Part shown: in pieces, positions 1 to 8,370 of the stretch
How positions within the stretch are numbered: the first letter of the stretch is position 1
Layout: each line of letters starts with the position of its first letter
Source: Modestobacter sp. VKM Ac-2977
Lineage (GTDB): Bacteria > Actinomycetota > Actinomycetes > Mycobacteriales > Geodermatophilaceae
Length of the DNA stretch: 64,000 bases
NCBI RefSeq assembly: GCF_026968045.1
Contig: NZ_JAPVBQ010000003.1
Location: 652,060 to 716,059, forward strand
Reading direction: 5' to 3'
Program-made: the position numbers and the translations under genes
Notes under the pieces: model-generated
The model's input: the letters and a program-made list of their open reading frames with translations, nothing else
The model's database searches: none
Told to the model about the DNA's origin: nothing

Positions 1-2
1 GC

Positions 3-554
3 CGCGGCGGCTCCTCGGCGATGCCGCACAAGAACAACCCGGTGGCCGCGGTCTCCGCCCGGGCCTGCGCCCGCCGCGCCCCCGGACTGGTCGCCACCCT
101 CTTCGCCGCGATGGAGCAGGAGCACGAGCGCGGCGCGGGCACCTGGCACGCGGAGTGGCCGACGCTCACCGACCTGCTGGGCACGGTCGGCTCGGCGGCC
201 TCCTGGCTGGCCGAGTGCCTGGCCTCGCTGCAGCTGGACCCGGAGCGGATGGCGCGGACGGTGGCTGCGGCCGGCGACCCCCAGCTGGCCGGTGCGCTGG
301 CCGAGGCGCTCACCCCGGCCCTGGGCGCGGGCCCCGCGCACGACGCCGCGGCCGCCGCGGTCCGCGAGGCGGCCGCGGCCGGTCGCCCGCTGGCCGACCT
401 CGTGGCCGGGCGCACCGACGTCGACGGCGCCGCGCTGGTCGCCGACGGCAGCCCGGACGTCGGTGAGGCCGGGGCCCAGGTGGACGCCGCCCTCGCCGCC
501 CACACGATCGCACTCCAGTCCGACCCCACCGCAGGAGAAGGAGGACCGGCATGA
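3..554 (+). CDS. pcaB: 3-carboxy-cis,cis-muconate cycloisomerase, C-terminal part (5' end outside window)
   Basis: Fumarate-lyase superfamily enzyme of the protocatechuate branch of the beta-ketoadipate pathway; it lactonises 3-carboxymuconate. The visible part opens with the superfamily signature GGSSAMPHKNNP, which carries the mobile catalytic serine loop, followed by the C-terminal helical region. The reading frame continues upstream of base 1, so only the last ~183 residues are present. Its stop overlaps the next start by 4 bp (ATGA), which indicates translational coupling with pcaD. The pcaD and pcaC neighbours decide the choice of this family member over adenylosuccinate lyase. Confidence 0.9.
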   Translation, partial: RGGSSAMPHKNNPVAAVSARACARRAPGLVATLFAAMEQEHERGAGTWHAEWPTLTDLLGTVGSAASWLAECLASLQLDPERMARTVAAAGDPQLAGALAEALTPALGAGPAHDAAAAAVREAAAAGRPLADLVAGRTDVDGAALVADGSPDVGEAGAQVDAALAAHTIALQSDPTAGEGGPA

Positions 555-1327
555 CCGCCGTCGAGGTGCACGCCGTCGTCGAGGGCCCGGCCGATGCGCC
601 GGTGCTGCTGCTGTCCAACTCCCTGGGCTCGGACCTGTCCATGTGGGACCTGCAGGTGCCGGCGCTCACCGAGCACTTCCGGGTGGTCCGGTACGACACC
701 CGCGGGCACGGCCGCTCGCCATCGGTGTCCGGGGAGGCCACGATCGACGACCTCGCCGACGACGTCGTCGCGCTGCTGGACCGGCTCGGGGTGGACCGGG
801 CGCACGTCGCCGGCGTCTCCATCGGCGGGATGACCGGCCTGCGGCTGGCGGTGCGCGACCCGCAGCGGGTGCTCACCCTGGCGGTGCTGTGCAGCTCGGC
901 GCACACCGGCAACCCGGACAGCTGGGCCGACCGGGCGCGCACCGTGCGCGCCGAGGGCACCGGGGCGATCGCCGAGCCGGTGGTCAGCCGGTGGCTCACC
1001 CCGCCGTACGCCGCCGCCCACCCCGAGCTGGTCGCCCGGCTGCAGGCGATGGTCACGGCTGCCGACGACGAGGGCTACGCCGGCTGCTGCGCCGCGATCG
1101 CGGCGATGGACCAGCGCCCCGACCTGCACCGGATCACCGCGCCGACGCTGGTGGTCTCCGGAGCCGACGACCAGGCGGTGCCGCCGGAGCACCAGCAGCT
1201 GATCGCCGACGGCGTCCCCGGCGCCCGGCTGCTCAGCCTCAGCCCGGCCGCGCACCTGGCCAACCTGGAACGGCCCGAGCAGGTCAGCCGGGCCCTCATC
1301 GAACACGCCACCGGAGGCACGCCGTGA
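551..1327 (+). CDS. pcaD: 3-oxoadipate enol-lactonase
   Basis: Alpha/beta-hydrolase of 258 residues that hydrolyses 3-oxoadipate enol-lactone to 3-oxoadipate in the cytoplasm. The nucleophile elbow reads GVSIGG. The acid is in SGADDQAVPP and the catalytic histidine in AAHLANLE near the C-terminus, in the expected order. The ATG at 551 overlaps the pcaB stop and follows a purine-rich AGGAGAAGGAGG stretch. It ends in a GTGA overlap with pcaC. The order pcaB-pcaD-pcaC makes the specific assignment strong; sequence alone would give only a generic hydrolase. Confidence 0.9.
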   Translation: MTAVEVHAVVEGPADAPVLLLSNSLGSDLSMWDLQVPALTEHFRVVRYDTRGHGRSPSVSGEATIDDLADDVVALLDRLGVDRAHVAGVSIGGMTGLRLAVRDPQRVLTLAVLCSSAHTGNPDSWADRARTVRAEGTGAIAEPVVSRWLTPPYAAAHPELVARLQAMVTAADDEGYAGCCAAIAAMDQRPDLHRITAPTLVVSGADDQAVPPEHQQLIADGVPGARLLSLSPAAHLANLERPEQVSRALIEHATGGTP

Positions 1328-1734
1328 CCGAACCGACCGGACCGCTGGAGACCGACGAGCAGCGGCGGGCCGCCGGCATGCGGGTCCGCCGGGAGGTGCT
1401 CGGCGACGCCCACGTCGACCGGGCGGTCGCGGCGGTGACCCCGTTCACCGCCGACTTCCAGGACTTCATCACCCGCGTCGCCTGGGGCGACCTGTGGCAG
1501 CGACCGGGTCTGGAGCGCCGCGAGCGCAGCATGCTGACCCTGGCGATCACCGCGGCGCTGCGGCACTGGGACGAGTTCGCGCTGCACGTCAAGGCCGCGG
1601 TGCACAACGGGCTGACCGACGAGGAGATCGCCGAGGTGTGCCTGCACACCGCGGTCTACGCCGGGGTGCCGGCGGCCAACCACGCGCTGGCCGTCGCCAA
1701 GCCGATCCTGGCCGAGCTCCGCGCCCAGGGCTGA
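1324..1734 (+). CDS. pcaC: 4-carboxymuconolactone decarboxylase
   Basis: Protein of 136 residues of the carboxymuconolactone decarboxylase (AhpD-like) fold. It converts 4-carboxymuconolactone to the enol-lactone that PcaD uses. RRERSMLTLAITAALRHWDEF and the HTAVYAGVPAANHA segment are typical of PcaC, as is the length. The start is taken as the GTG at 1324, inside the pcaD stop (GTGA), rather than any upstream start that would run through pcaD. It is a stand-alone gene, not the PcaL fusion found in some actinomycetes, and it closes the visible operon. Confidence 0.9.
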   Translation: MTEPTGPLETDEQRRAAGMRVRREVLGDAHVDRAVAAVTPFTADFQDFITRVAWGDLWQRPGLERRERSMLTLAITAALRHWDEFALHVKAAVHNGLTDEEIAEVCLHTAVYAGVPAANHALAVAKPILAELRAQG

Positions 1735-1762
1735 AGCACCTCGGGAGGGGCCCGGGCGGCCG

Positions 1763-3214
1763 TCAGCCCGCGGGGACCGTGACCGGCACGGTCGCGCGGC
1801 CGTCGCCGAGGTCGACGGTGGCGCCGTCGGGGAAGGTCGCGGAGCCCGCGACGACGACGGTCCCCTCGGTGAAGTCGGCGGGCACGTCGAACGCGGTGAT
1901 GACCCGGGTCGGGGAGTCGTCCAGGTCCAGTGCCGGGAGCGTCGTCCCGTCCGGCAGGCGCAGCGACAGCAGCCCCGGTGGCACCGCACCGGGCGCGGAG
2001 TCCGGCAGGGCCATGGTGACGTCGAGCAGCAGCAGCGCGCGGCTCGGGTCGGCCGGTCGCTCGTCGCGGACGAACCACTCGAGCCGGCCGCCGCGCACCG
2101 CGATCGTGACCGGCAGGGACGCCGAGACCCGGCCGGGTGCGCTCAGCGTCGCCGGCAGCTGCCGGGAGGCGTCCACGTCGGCCTCCCGGGAGGTGCGGGC
2201 CAGCACCTGCAGGTTGTCCGGGCCGGGTGCGCCGGTGAGCAGCGACAGTCGCTGCTCGACCCCGGCGTCGGTGACCACCAGGTCGGCGACGGGGGTGTCG
2301 GCGGGCACCGACAGCAGCGCCTCGACCGTGGTGCCCGGTGCGGTCAGCGCCGGGGGGACGGGAACCGGCTGCCGGTCGCCGACCTGGTAGGTGATCGAGG
2401 GCGGGGTGGGGGAGCGGCCCTCGCCCTGCTCGACCACGTACCGCACGGCGAGGAACTGCTCGCCGTCGGCCGGCCGCAGGGCGGCGTCCCCGGTGCCCAC
2501 CCGGTCGGGCTGCGCCAGCCCGGTGACGGTGACCGCCGCGGCCGGGCCGGAGAGCCGGGCCGGGCCCGCCGGCTCGCGGTAGGTGACGTCGGGGAACGGC
2601 CCCACCGTGGTGTGGCCGGGCGCCGCCTGGGGCACGGCCGGCGCAGTCAGGCCGCCGGTGCCCCGCGGGGGCTCCCCGCCATCGGGCCGGCGGAGCAGCT
2701 CGCGACCGGTCAGCGGCTGCGGGTCGGGGTCGGCGGGCAGCGCGGCCACCGACAGCCGCACGTCGCCCCCGGTCGGGGTGCCGGACAACGGGAACCGGAG
2801 CCAGCTGGCGGCGTCCTGACCGTCGACGAAGAGCGCCGGGCCGCAGAGCAGGTCCGGGCGGACCTCGGAGCCGGCGGCGTCGGTCAGCTGGAACCAGCAG
2901 CGGCTGTCCTCGCTGCGGACCCCCTGCCGCGCCGCCACGTGGTCGGTGAAGACGCGGTCGGCCTCGGCGAGGACCGCCCCGGGATCGGTGACGTAGCGGC
3001 CGCCGTAGGTGAGCGGGTCCTCGCGCAGCAGCGCGAACAGGCCGGCGCCGGCCAGCAGCACGACCAGCAGGGCAGCGCTGAGGATCGACCCGACCGGCCG
3101 GGGACGGCGGCGTCCGGTCACCGGCGGCTCGGGGGCGGCCGGGTCGGGCGTGGGGGCACCGGGGCGCTCCTCGCCGTCTCCGCCCACTCGCCCTCCGGCC
3201 TCTCGGTGTCCCAC
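1763..3214 (-). CDS. Membrane-anchored extracytoplasmic protein of unknown function
   Basis: Protein of 483 residues that I do not recognise as a named family. A Pro/Arg-rich cytoplasmic N-terminus (about 1-40) precedes one transmembrane segment at about residues 42-64 (ILSAALLVVLLAGAGLFALL). The rest is a long extracytoplasmic region rich in Val, Thr, Pro and Asp that resembles beta-sandwich repeats. Cysteines are few. The predicted topology is a single-pass cell-surface protein. The start is GTG. It is convergent with the pca operon and divergent from the glycosyltransferase gene, so it is probably monocistronic. Confidence 0.6.
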   Translation of the reverse strand: MGHREAGGRVGGDGEERPGAPTPDPAAPEPPVTGRRRPRPVGSILSAALLVVLLAGAGLFALLREDPLTYGGRYVTDPGAVLAEADRVFTDHVAARQGVRSEDSRCWFQLTDAAGSEVRPDLLCGPALFVDGQDAASWLRFPLSGTPTGGDVRLSVAALPADPDPQPLTGRELLRRPDGGEPPRGTGGLTAPAVPQAAPGHTTVGPFPDVTYREPAGPARLSGPAAAVTVTGLAQPDRVGTGDAALRPADGEQFLAVRYVVEQGEGRSPTPPSITYQVGDRQPVPVPPALTAPGTTVEALLSVPADTPVADLVVTDAGVEQRLSLLTGAPGPDNLQVLARTSREADVDASRQLPATLSAPGRVSASLPVTIAVRGGRLEWFVRDERPADPSRALLLLDVTMALPDSAPGAVPPGLLSLRLPDGTTLPALDLDDSPTRVITAFDVPADFTEGTVVVAGSATFPDGATVDLGDGRATVPVTVPAG

Positions 3215-3347
3215 GGCGGCCCCGGGGAGCGGCCGACCGGGAACGCTAACCGACCGGGTGGGGCGACCGCACGCACCGCCACCGGAACGGGGAACGGGTC
3301 GGGTGGCCGTCGGTCACCCGGACGGAGGAGCGACGCCTTGCCTCTCG

Positions 3348-3372
3348 GTTCGGGGGCGGCTACACCGGGTAG
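3348..3372 (+). promoter_or_regulatory. Candidate SigB/SigF-type promoter
   Basis: GTTC, a 15-bp spacer and GGGTAG match the GTTN-N14-16-GGGTA consensus of actinobacterial general-stress sigma factors. It lies 87 bp upstream of the glycosyltransferase start and on the same strand. The assignment rests on motif match alone. Two more sites of the same form occur at 9063 and 22061. Confidence 0.4.
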
Positions 3373-3458
3373 GGACGATCCGCTGACACACCCCCACCCG
3401 TCGAGGAGCACCGCACCTGCCGCGTCGGAGTGCCCGACCGCAGGAGGCGTACGACCGC

Positions 3459-4511
3459 GTGACCGCAGTGCCCGAGGAGACGGCCCGCCCGCTGCGGGTG
3501 GCGACCGTGCCGTACGCCGGCGCCTACCTGGACGCCGTGCTGCCGGACACCACCGTCCGGGTGGGCCCGGCCACCACACCCAGCCCGTGGTTGGACGTCC
3601 GTCACCTCACTGCGCACGCCCGCGAGGTCGACGTCCTGCACCTGCACGGCGGGTACGACCACCTGACCGTGGCCGAGATGGAGGCCTGGACGGCGGCGGT
3701 CCGGCGCACCGGTGTGCCGCTGGTCGTCACCGTGCACCACCTGGACGCCCTCGAGGGAGCCGACACCGGGACCCACCCCGAGGCCGCCCGCGCCCGGCAC
3801 CGCGCGCACCTGCGGGCGCTGCTCGGCACCGCCGAGGTCGTGCTCACCCTGACCCGCGGCGCCGCCGACGAGATCGCCGACCGCTTCGGCCGGACGGCGA
3901 TCGTCGTCGCCCACCCCTCCCTGGCAGGCCCCACCCCGGACGTCGGGCGGGAGACGCGGCTGGTCGGGCTGCACCTGGGGCGGCTGCGCGCCGACGTGCC
4001 CGAGGCCGAGGAGCTGGTCCGGGCCGCGCTGTCCGGCGCGGTGTCCGGTGGCGGCCGGCTGCGGGTCGACGTGCACCCCGACGTCGACCTCGCCGCGCGG
4101 CTGCCCGGGCTGCTGGCGCTCGCCGACGCCGGAGAGCTGGAACTGGCCCGCAGCTGGCCCGACGACCCGGCCGCCTGGGTCCGCCACCTGCAGGAGCTGC
4201 ACGTGTCGGTGCTGCCCCGCCGTACGGGCACCCATTCGGGCTGGGTGGAGCTGTGCCGCGACGCCGGCACCCGGGTCGTCGTGCCCGGTGGTGGCCAGCA
4301 CGCCCAGCAGTGGTCCGACGTCGTCGTGTACGGCAACGACCCGCGCCGGGGCCTGGACGCCGCGTCGCTCAACTCGGCCGTGGTGGCGGCGCTCACCCGG
4401 CCGGCGCCGGCCCGGGTGGACCGGGCCTGGCGGGCCGAGCAGCGCGTCGCCGTGCAGCGGGTGCACGCCCAGGTGTACGAGCAGGTCGCCGCCGACGTCG
4501 CGGTGGGCTGA
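3459..4511 (+). CDS. GT-B type glycosyltransferase-like protein
   Basis: Protein of 350 residues with two Rossmann-like halves. The N-terminal half has DVLHLHGGYDHL and VVTVHHLDALEG, typical of the GT4/GT-B family. The C-terminal half includes LPRRTGTHSGWVELCRDAGTRVVVP, equivalent to the donor-nucleotide binding region. A likely role is sugar transfer to a surface or small-molecule acceptor in the cytoplasm; the substrate is unknown. GTG 3459 is chosen because CAGGAGG at 3441-3447 sits 11 bp upstream. No polysaccharide genes are adjacent, so context does not narrow the role. A stress-type promoter candidate lies upstream. Confidence 0.65.
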   Translation: MTAVPEETARPLRVATVPYAGAYLDAVLPDTTVRVGPATTPSPWLDVRHLTAHAREVDVLHLHGGYDHLTVAEMEAWTAAVRRTGVPLVVTVHHLDALEGADTGTHPEAARARHRAHLRALLGTAEVVLTLTRGAADEIADRFGRTAIVVAHPSLAGPTPDVGRETRLVGLHLGRLRADVPEAEELVRAALSGAVSGGGRLRVDVHPDVDLAARLPGLLALADAGELELARSWPDDPAAWVRHLQELHVSVLPRRTGTHSGWVELCRDAGTRVVVPGGGQHAQQWSDVVVYGNDPRRGLDAASLNSAVVAALTRPAPARVDRAWRAEQRVAVQRVHAQVYEQVAADVAVG

Positions 4512-4520
4512 GGCGGCGGG

Positions 4521-5987
4521 TCAGTCGGCCTGGGTGGCGTGCGGCAACCGCACGGTGAACGCGGTGTGCCCCGGGGTGCTGGCCAGCTCCACGCTGCCGC
4601 CGTGCGCGGCGACGACGGCGTGCACGATCGCCAGCCCCAGCCCGGTGCTCCCGGCCGAGCGGGACCGGGAGGCGTCGCCGCGGGCGAACCGCTCGAAGAC
4701 GTGTGCCTGGAGTCCGGCGGGCACCCCCGGGCCGTCGTCGAGGACCTGCAGCACCGACTCGCCGCCCATCACCCGCAGTCGAGTGGTGACGGTCGTTCCG
4801 TCGGGGGTGTGCGTGCGGGCATTGCCCAGCAGGTTGACCAGCACCTGGTGCAGCCGGGCGGCGTCGCCGCTCACCAGCACCGGGGTGTCGGGCAGGTCGA
4901 GCTGCCAGCGGTGGTCGCGCCCGGCGACGTGGGCGTCGCTGACCGCGTCCACGACCAGGGCGGTGAGGTCGACCTCCTCGGAAGCGAGCTCCCGGCCGGC
5001 GTCGAGCCGGGCCAGCAGCAGCAGCTCCTCGACCAGGGCCGACATGCGCAGCGCTTCGGATTCCACCCGCCGCATCGCGTGGCCGACGTCCCCGGCGACC
5101 TCGGTGTGCTGCCGTCGGACCAGCTCGGCGTAGCCGCGGATGGAGGCCAGTGGGGTGCGCAGCTCGTGGCTGGCGTCGGCGACGAACTGGCGCACCCGGG
5201 TCTCGGACTCCTGGCGGGCGGCCAGCGAGCCCTCGACGTGGTCGAGCATCCGGTTCAGCGCCGCGCCGACCTGGCCGACCTCGGTGGCCGGGTCGGTGTC
5301 CTGCGGGGCCACCCGCTCGGCCAGCTGCACCTCGCCGCTGGCCAGCGGCAGCTCGGAGACCCGGGTCGCGGTGGCCGCCACCCGGTCCAGCGGCGCCAGG
5401 GTGCGGCGGATGACCAGCACGGCGGTGCCCGCGGCGGCGAGCAGGGCGGCCAGCCCGGCCAGCAGCTCGACGGTGACCAGGTTCCGGACGGCGTCGGAGG
5501 CGCCGCTCAGCGGCAGGCCGTTGACCAGCACCTCGCCGTCCGGGGCGGTGACGGCCACCAGCCGGTAGTCGTCGAGGTCGCCACCGAGGTCACGGGTGAC
5601 CGGCCCGCCGTCGACGGGGAGGTCCGCCAGTACGTCGTCCTGGGCGTCGGTCAACGGCTGCGGAGCGCCGCTCCGGCCCACCACCCCGGAGCCGGTGACG
5701 GCCCCGTCGGTCAACTCGGCGACCAGGGTGCCCTCGCCCTGGCCGCGGGCGTCCAGGCCCTCCGGCCCGCGCCGGCCGTCGTCGTCGGGTCCCCGCCCAC
5801 GGTCGGGGTCCAGTGAGCGTTCGATGACCGCCGCCAACCGTGCGTCGACCTGACCGACCAGCTCCGAGCGCAGCGCGGTCACCGAGACGACGCCGACCAG
5901 GGTCAGCACCAGCACGAGCGGGACGACGAAGGCGATCAGCAGCCGGGTGCGCAGCGAGCGGCGGGACCGGGGAGGACTGCCGGTCAC
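4521..5987 (-). CDS. Two-component sensor histidine kinase
   Basis: Protein of 488 residues. TM1 is at about 15-37, followed by an extracytoplasmic sensor region (about 40-165) rich in Asp and Gly. TM2 is at about 172-193, with HAMP at about 194-253. The HisKA domain has FVADASHELRTPL with phospho-acceptor His274. The HATPase has an N-box (NLLGNARTHTPDG), DDGPGVP and the G2 segment GSTGLGLAIV. It is the second gene of an operon, 16 bp downstream of its cognate response regulator. The signal sensed is not evident. The architecture is like MprB/TcrY-type OmpR-class kinases. Confidence 0.88.
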   Translation of the reverse strand: MTGSPPRSRRSLRTRLLIAFVVPLVLVLTLVGVVSVTALRSELVGQVDARLAAVIERSLDPDRGRGPDDDGRRGPEGLDARGQGEGTLVAELTDGAVTGSGVVGRSGAPQPLTDAQDDVLADLPVDGGPVTRDLGGDLDDYRLVAVTAPDGEVLVNGLPLSGASDAVRNLVTVELLAGLAALLAAAGTAVLVIRRTLAPLDRVAATATRVSELPLASGEVQLAERVAPQDTDPATEVGQVGAALNRMLDHVEGSLAARQESETRVRQFVADASHELRTPLASIRGYAELVRRQHTEVAGDVGHAMRRVESEALRMSALVEELLLLARLDAGRELASEEVDLTALVVDAVSDAHVAGRDHRWQLDLPDTPVLVSGDAARLHQVLVNLLGNARTHTPDGTTVTTRLRVMGGESVLQVLDDGPGVPAGLQAHVFERFARGDASRSRSAGSTGLGLAIVHAVVAAHGGSVELASTPGHTAFTVRLPHATQAD

Positions 5988-6003
5988 CGGGAGGGGACAG
6001 ACG

Positions 6004-6744
6004 TCATGCGGCGGGCTTGATCACGTACCCGGCGCCCCGGAGGGTGTGGATCATCGGCGGGCGACCCGCGTCGATCTTGCGCCGCAGGTAGGAGATGTAG
6101 AGCTCGACGATGTTGCCCTGGCCGCCGAAGTCGTACTGCCAGACCCGGTCGAGGATCTGCGCCTTGGACAGCACCCGCTTGGGGTTGCGCATCAGGTAGC
6201 GCAGCAGCTCGAACTCGGTGGCGGTCAGCCGGACGTCCTCCCCGGCCCGGGTCACCTCGTGGCTCTCCTCGTCCAGGGTCAGGTCGCCGACGACCAGCAG
6301 GCCGTCGTCGGCCACGACCCGGCTGGTGCGGCGCAGCAGGCCGCGCAGCCGGGCGGCGACCTCCTCCAGGCTGAAGGGCTTGGTGACGTAGTCGTCGCCG
6401 CCGGCGGTGAGCCCGGCGATCCGGTCCTCCAGCGCGTCCTTGGCGGTCAGGAAGACCACCGGGACCAGGGGGGTGTCCGCGCGCAGCCGGCGCAGCACCT
6501 CCAGACCGTCCATGTCGGGGAGCATGACGTCCAGGACGACGGCGTCCGGGCGGAACTCGCGGGCTTCGCGGACCGCAGCGGTGCCGTCGGGGGCGGTGCG
6601 GACGTCCCAGCCCTCGTAGCGCAGCGCCATGGACAGCAGTTCACAGATCGAGGGCTCGTCGTCGACGACCAGCACCCGCAGGGCGCTACCGTCCGGCCGG
6701 GTGAGCTGGGCGCGGGAGCTGGACGCGGGGGAGGTGGTCGTCAT
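6004..6744 (-). CDS. OmpR-family response regulator
   Basis: Protein of 246 residues. The receiver domain has VDDE acidic residues and phospho-acceptor Asp72 in LDVMLPDMDG, with the KPF lysine in YVTKPFSLEE. A C-terminal winged helix (TEFELLRYLM ... YISYLRRKID ... TLRGAGYVIK) follows. The frame stays open much further upstream, across the tRNA genes; ATG 6744 is used because the product then begins just before the receiver domain, as in the family. It is cotranscribed with the kinase downstream (16-bp gap). It probably controls its own operon and membrane or stress genes; targets are unknown. Confidence 0.9.
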   Translation of the reverse strand: MTTTSPASSSRAQLTRPDGSALRVLVVDDEPSICELLSMALRYEGWDVRTAPDGTAAVREAREFRPDAVVLDVMLPDMDGLEVLRRLRADTPLVPVVFLTAKDALEDRIAGLTAGGDDYVTKPFSLEEVAARLRGLLRRTSRVVADDGLLVVGDLTLDEESHEVTRAGEDVRLTATEFELLRYLMRNPKRVLSKAQILDRVWQYDFGGQGNIVELYISYLRRKIDAGRPPMIHTLRGAGYVIKPAA

Positions 6745-6855
6745 GAGACGACTGTGCGTCCTGGACCTGAGAGCTCCCTGTGCGCTGGGCAGGAACTCGC
6801 TGGGCGTCTGCCCAGCGGCGAGGAGCGCGGCTGGGCAGACGGGGATGAGGTGAGG

Positions 6856-6929
6856 TGGGCAGGGGCGGGGTCGAACCGCCGACCTCTCACTTTTCAGGCG
6901 AGCGCTCGTACCAACTGAGCTACCTGCCC
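6856..6929 (-). tRNA. tRNA-Phe (GAA)
   Basis: The reverse strand folds as a cloverleaf. The acceptor arms are GGGCAGG and CCTGCCC, the D-arm is GCTCAGTTGGTACGAGC, and the anticodon stem CTCGC/GTGAG encloses the loop CTGAAAA (anticodon GAA). The T-arm carries GGTTCGACC. The discriminator is A at 6856 and the 3' CCA is not encoded. It is the last of three tRNAs transcribed leftward. Confidence 0.95.
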
Positions 6930-6931
6930 CT

Positions 6932-6952
6932 CCCGGTGTGCTGGACACCGGG
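6932..6952. terminator. Hairpin between tRNA-Asp and tRNA-Phe
   Basis: A perfect 8-bp inverted repeat, CCCGGTGT/ACACCGGG, encloses a 5-nt loop and fills nearly the whole gap between the two tRNAs. There is no T-tract. It could be a processing signal or a partial terminator. Confidence 0.45.
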
Positions 6953-7029
6953 TGGCGACCCTGACGGGACTCGAACCCGCGACCTCCGCCGTGACAGGGC
7001 GGCGCGCTAACCAACTGCGCTACAGGGCC
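6953..7029 (-). tRNA. tRNA-Asp (GTC)
   Basis: Reverse-strand cloverleaf with acceptor GGCCCTG pairing CAGGGTC with one G-T pair, D-arm GCGCAGTTGGTTAGCGC, anticodon loop CTGTCAC (GTC) and T-arm GGGTTCGAGTCCC. The discriminator G at 6956 is followed by an encoded CCA (6953-6955), unlike the Phe and Glu genes beside it. Confidence 0.95.
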
Positions 7030-7066
7030 TTGCTGTGGTGCATGGAGCGTTGTGGTGCATGGTGCG

Positions 7067-7139
7067 TGCCCCCAACGGGGTTCGAACCCGTGCTACCGCC
7101 TTGAAAGGGCGGCGTCCTGGACCGCTAGACGATGGGGGC
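7067..7139 (-). tRNA. tRNA-Glu (TTC)
   Basis: Reverse-strand cloverleaf with acceptor GCCCCCA/TGGGGGC, anticodon loop CTTTCAA (TTC) in a GC-rich stem, and T-arm GGGTTCGAACCC. The discriminator is A and no CCA is encoded. It is the first gene of the Glu-Asp-Phe tRNA cluster, and the spacer to tRNA-Asp carries two copies of GTGGTGCATGG. Confidence 0.95.
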
Positions 7140-7256
7140 TCGTGGTCGCTGGAGGCAGGGAGAACCATACATGGCCCGGGGCGAGTCCTCGCACCGGGGG
7201 GCACCGGTGCGCGTGGCGCCCGTACCGGAGGCGCCCGCCGTGCCAGCATCCACCCC

Positions 7257-7907
7257 GTGCCGATCCGCCATTCCGCTCGGGTGACCCGCTCTGCCGGGCT
7301 CGCCGTCGCCCTCCTGCTGGCGGCCGGCTGTGCCGCGCAGCCCGGCACCGACAGCGCGGCGTCGACCGACGAGGCGACGTCCAGCGCTGCACCGGAGCCC
7401 GAGGAGACGCCCGAGGAGGCGCCCGAGGCGACCACCGCGGCAGGGTCGGAGAGCCCGGCGCCGGAGTTCCCGGCGGACACCTCCGTCGACACGGCCGAGC
7501 CGGTCGACCCGGAGGGCCTCACGGTGACGGACGTCCGGGCCGCCCCGCACGAGGGGTTCGAGCGGGTGGTGTTCGAGCTCGCCGGCAGCGGCACCCCCGG
7601 GTGGCGGGTCGAGTACGTCGATGCGCCGTCGTCCCAGGGGTCCGGGGACGCCGTCGACGTCCCGGGGTCGGCGTTCCTCCAGGTGACCCTGCAGGGCACG
7701 AGCTACCCGTACGAGACCGGCGCCGAGGAGGTCGCCCGGGGACCGGTGTCGGTCTCCGGCACCGACACCGTGCAAGGCGTCGTCTACGACGCCACCTTCG
7801 AGGGCACCTCGGTCGCCTGGATCGGCACCAGCGCCCAGGTCCCGTTCCGGGTGTCCGCGCTGTCCGACCCCACCCGGCTGGTGGTCGAGGTCGCCGACGC
7901 CGGCTGA
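7257..7907 (+). CDS. Secreted lipoprotein with AMIN-like domain
   Basis: Protein of 216 residues. The N-terminal signal peptide ends in the lipobox LLLAAGC, and a low-complexity Glu/Thr/Pro/Ala linker follows to about residue 85. The C-terminal domain (FERVVFELAGSGTPGWRVEY ... PTRLVVEVADAG) resembles the AMIN-like beta-sandwich of actinobacterial lipoproteins, which is linked to cell-envelope binding. GTG 7257 is preferred because signal peptide and lipobox follow directly; upstream extension would run into the tRNA-Glu gene. The predicted location is the outer face of the cytoplasmic membrane. Confidence 0.65.
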   Translation: MPIRHSARVTRSAGLAVALLLAAGCAAQPGTDSAASTDEATSSAAPEPEETPEEAPEATTAAGSESPAPEFPADTSVDTAEPVDPEGLTVTDVRAAPHEGFERVVFELAGSGTPGWRVEYVDAPSSQGSGDAVDVPGSAFLQVTLQGTSYPYETGAEEVARGPVSVSGTDTVQGVVYDATFEGTSVAWIGTSAQVPFRVSALSDPTRLVVEVADAG

Positions 7908-7928
7908 GTCCGGGGAGGCGGCTCAGCC
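7902..7928. terminator. Stem-loop spanning both convergent stop codons
   Basis: GGCTGAG (7902-7908) and CTCAGCC (7922-7928) form a perfect 7-bp inverted repeat with a 13-nt loop. The arms contain the stop codons of the two convergent lipoprotein genes. A compact shared terminator is likely. Confidence 0.45.
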
Positions 7929-8249
7929 CAGGGAGGCGCTGAGCTCCACCGAACCGGATTCCACCGTCGTGCAGGTCAGCGACAGCGGCCCGGCGGAGAC
8001 GCTCTCGCCCTCGGCGCAGGTGACGCTGGTGCTGCCGACGGTGACGGTCGCCCGGCCGTCCTCCGTGCCGCCGTAGGAGAGCTCGGTGCCCAGGATCGTC
8101 GCCTCGGCGCCGTCGCCGCTGAGCGTCGCGCTGCACTCGTTGCCCGAGCACTCGACGCTGTACGAGCTGCAGGCCGTGAGCGGGGCGATCAGCAGCATCC
8201 CGGCGGCCGCGCCGGCCGCCAGGCGGGCGGATCGGTCCATGATCGACAT
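7923..8249 (-). CDS. Small secreted lipoprotein, function unknown
   Basis: Protein of 108 residues. The signal peptide ends in a lipobox-like LTACSS. The mature part is short, rich in Ser, Thr, Gly and Val, and carries four cysteines (VECSGNEC and SVTC...LTC) that could form two disulphides. No known family is recognised. The predicted location is the membrane surface. It is convergent with the AMIN-like lipoprotein, and the genes are only 15 bp apart. Confidence 0.6.
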   Translation of the reverse strand: MSIMDRSARLAAGAAAGMLLIAPLTACSSYSVECSGNECSATLSGDGAEATILGTELSYGGTEDGRATVTVGSTSVTCAEGESVSAGPLSLTCTTVESGSVELSASLG

Positions 8250-8310
8250 GCGGGCAGCCTAGGGGCGGCACGCCGAGGCCCCGGTCAGCCGGAGCGGCGA
8301 GCCGCGGTGC

Positions 8311-8370
8311 TCGGTCGCGGGGAGGTCGGTCGCGGGGAGGTCGGTCGCGGGGAGCTCAGTCGCGGGGAGC
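8311..8370. repeat. Four tandem 15-bp repeats at the gtrA stop codon
   Basis: Four consecutive 15-bp units of the form TCGGTCGCGGGGAGG occur, two identical and two with one or two changes. The last unit contains the gtrA stop: TCA in that copy (TGA on the coding strand) where the others have TCG (CGA, Arg). Before that change the protein tail could have continued as APRDR-type repeats. Confidence 0.85.

Noticed and set aside
6745-7014. N-terminal extension of the response regulator at 6004
   Set aside because: The frame stays open but runs through tRNA-Phe and into tRNA-Asp; the receiver domain begins soon after ATG 6744.
7035-7256. Upstream extension of the AMIN-like lipoprotein
   Set aside because: It would cross tRNA-Glu on the other strand and bury the signal peptide and lipobox.
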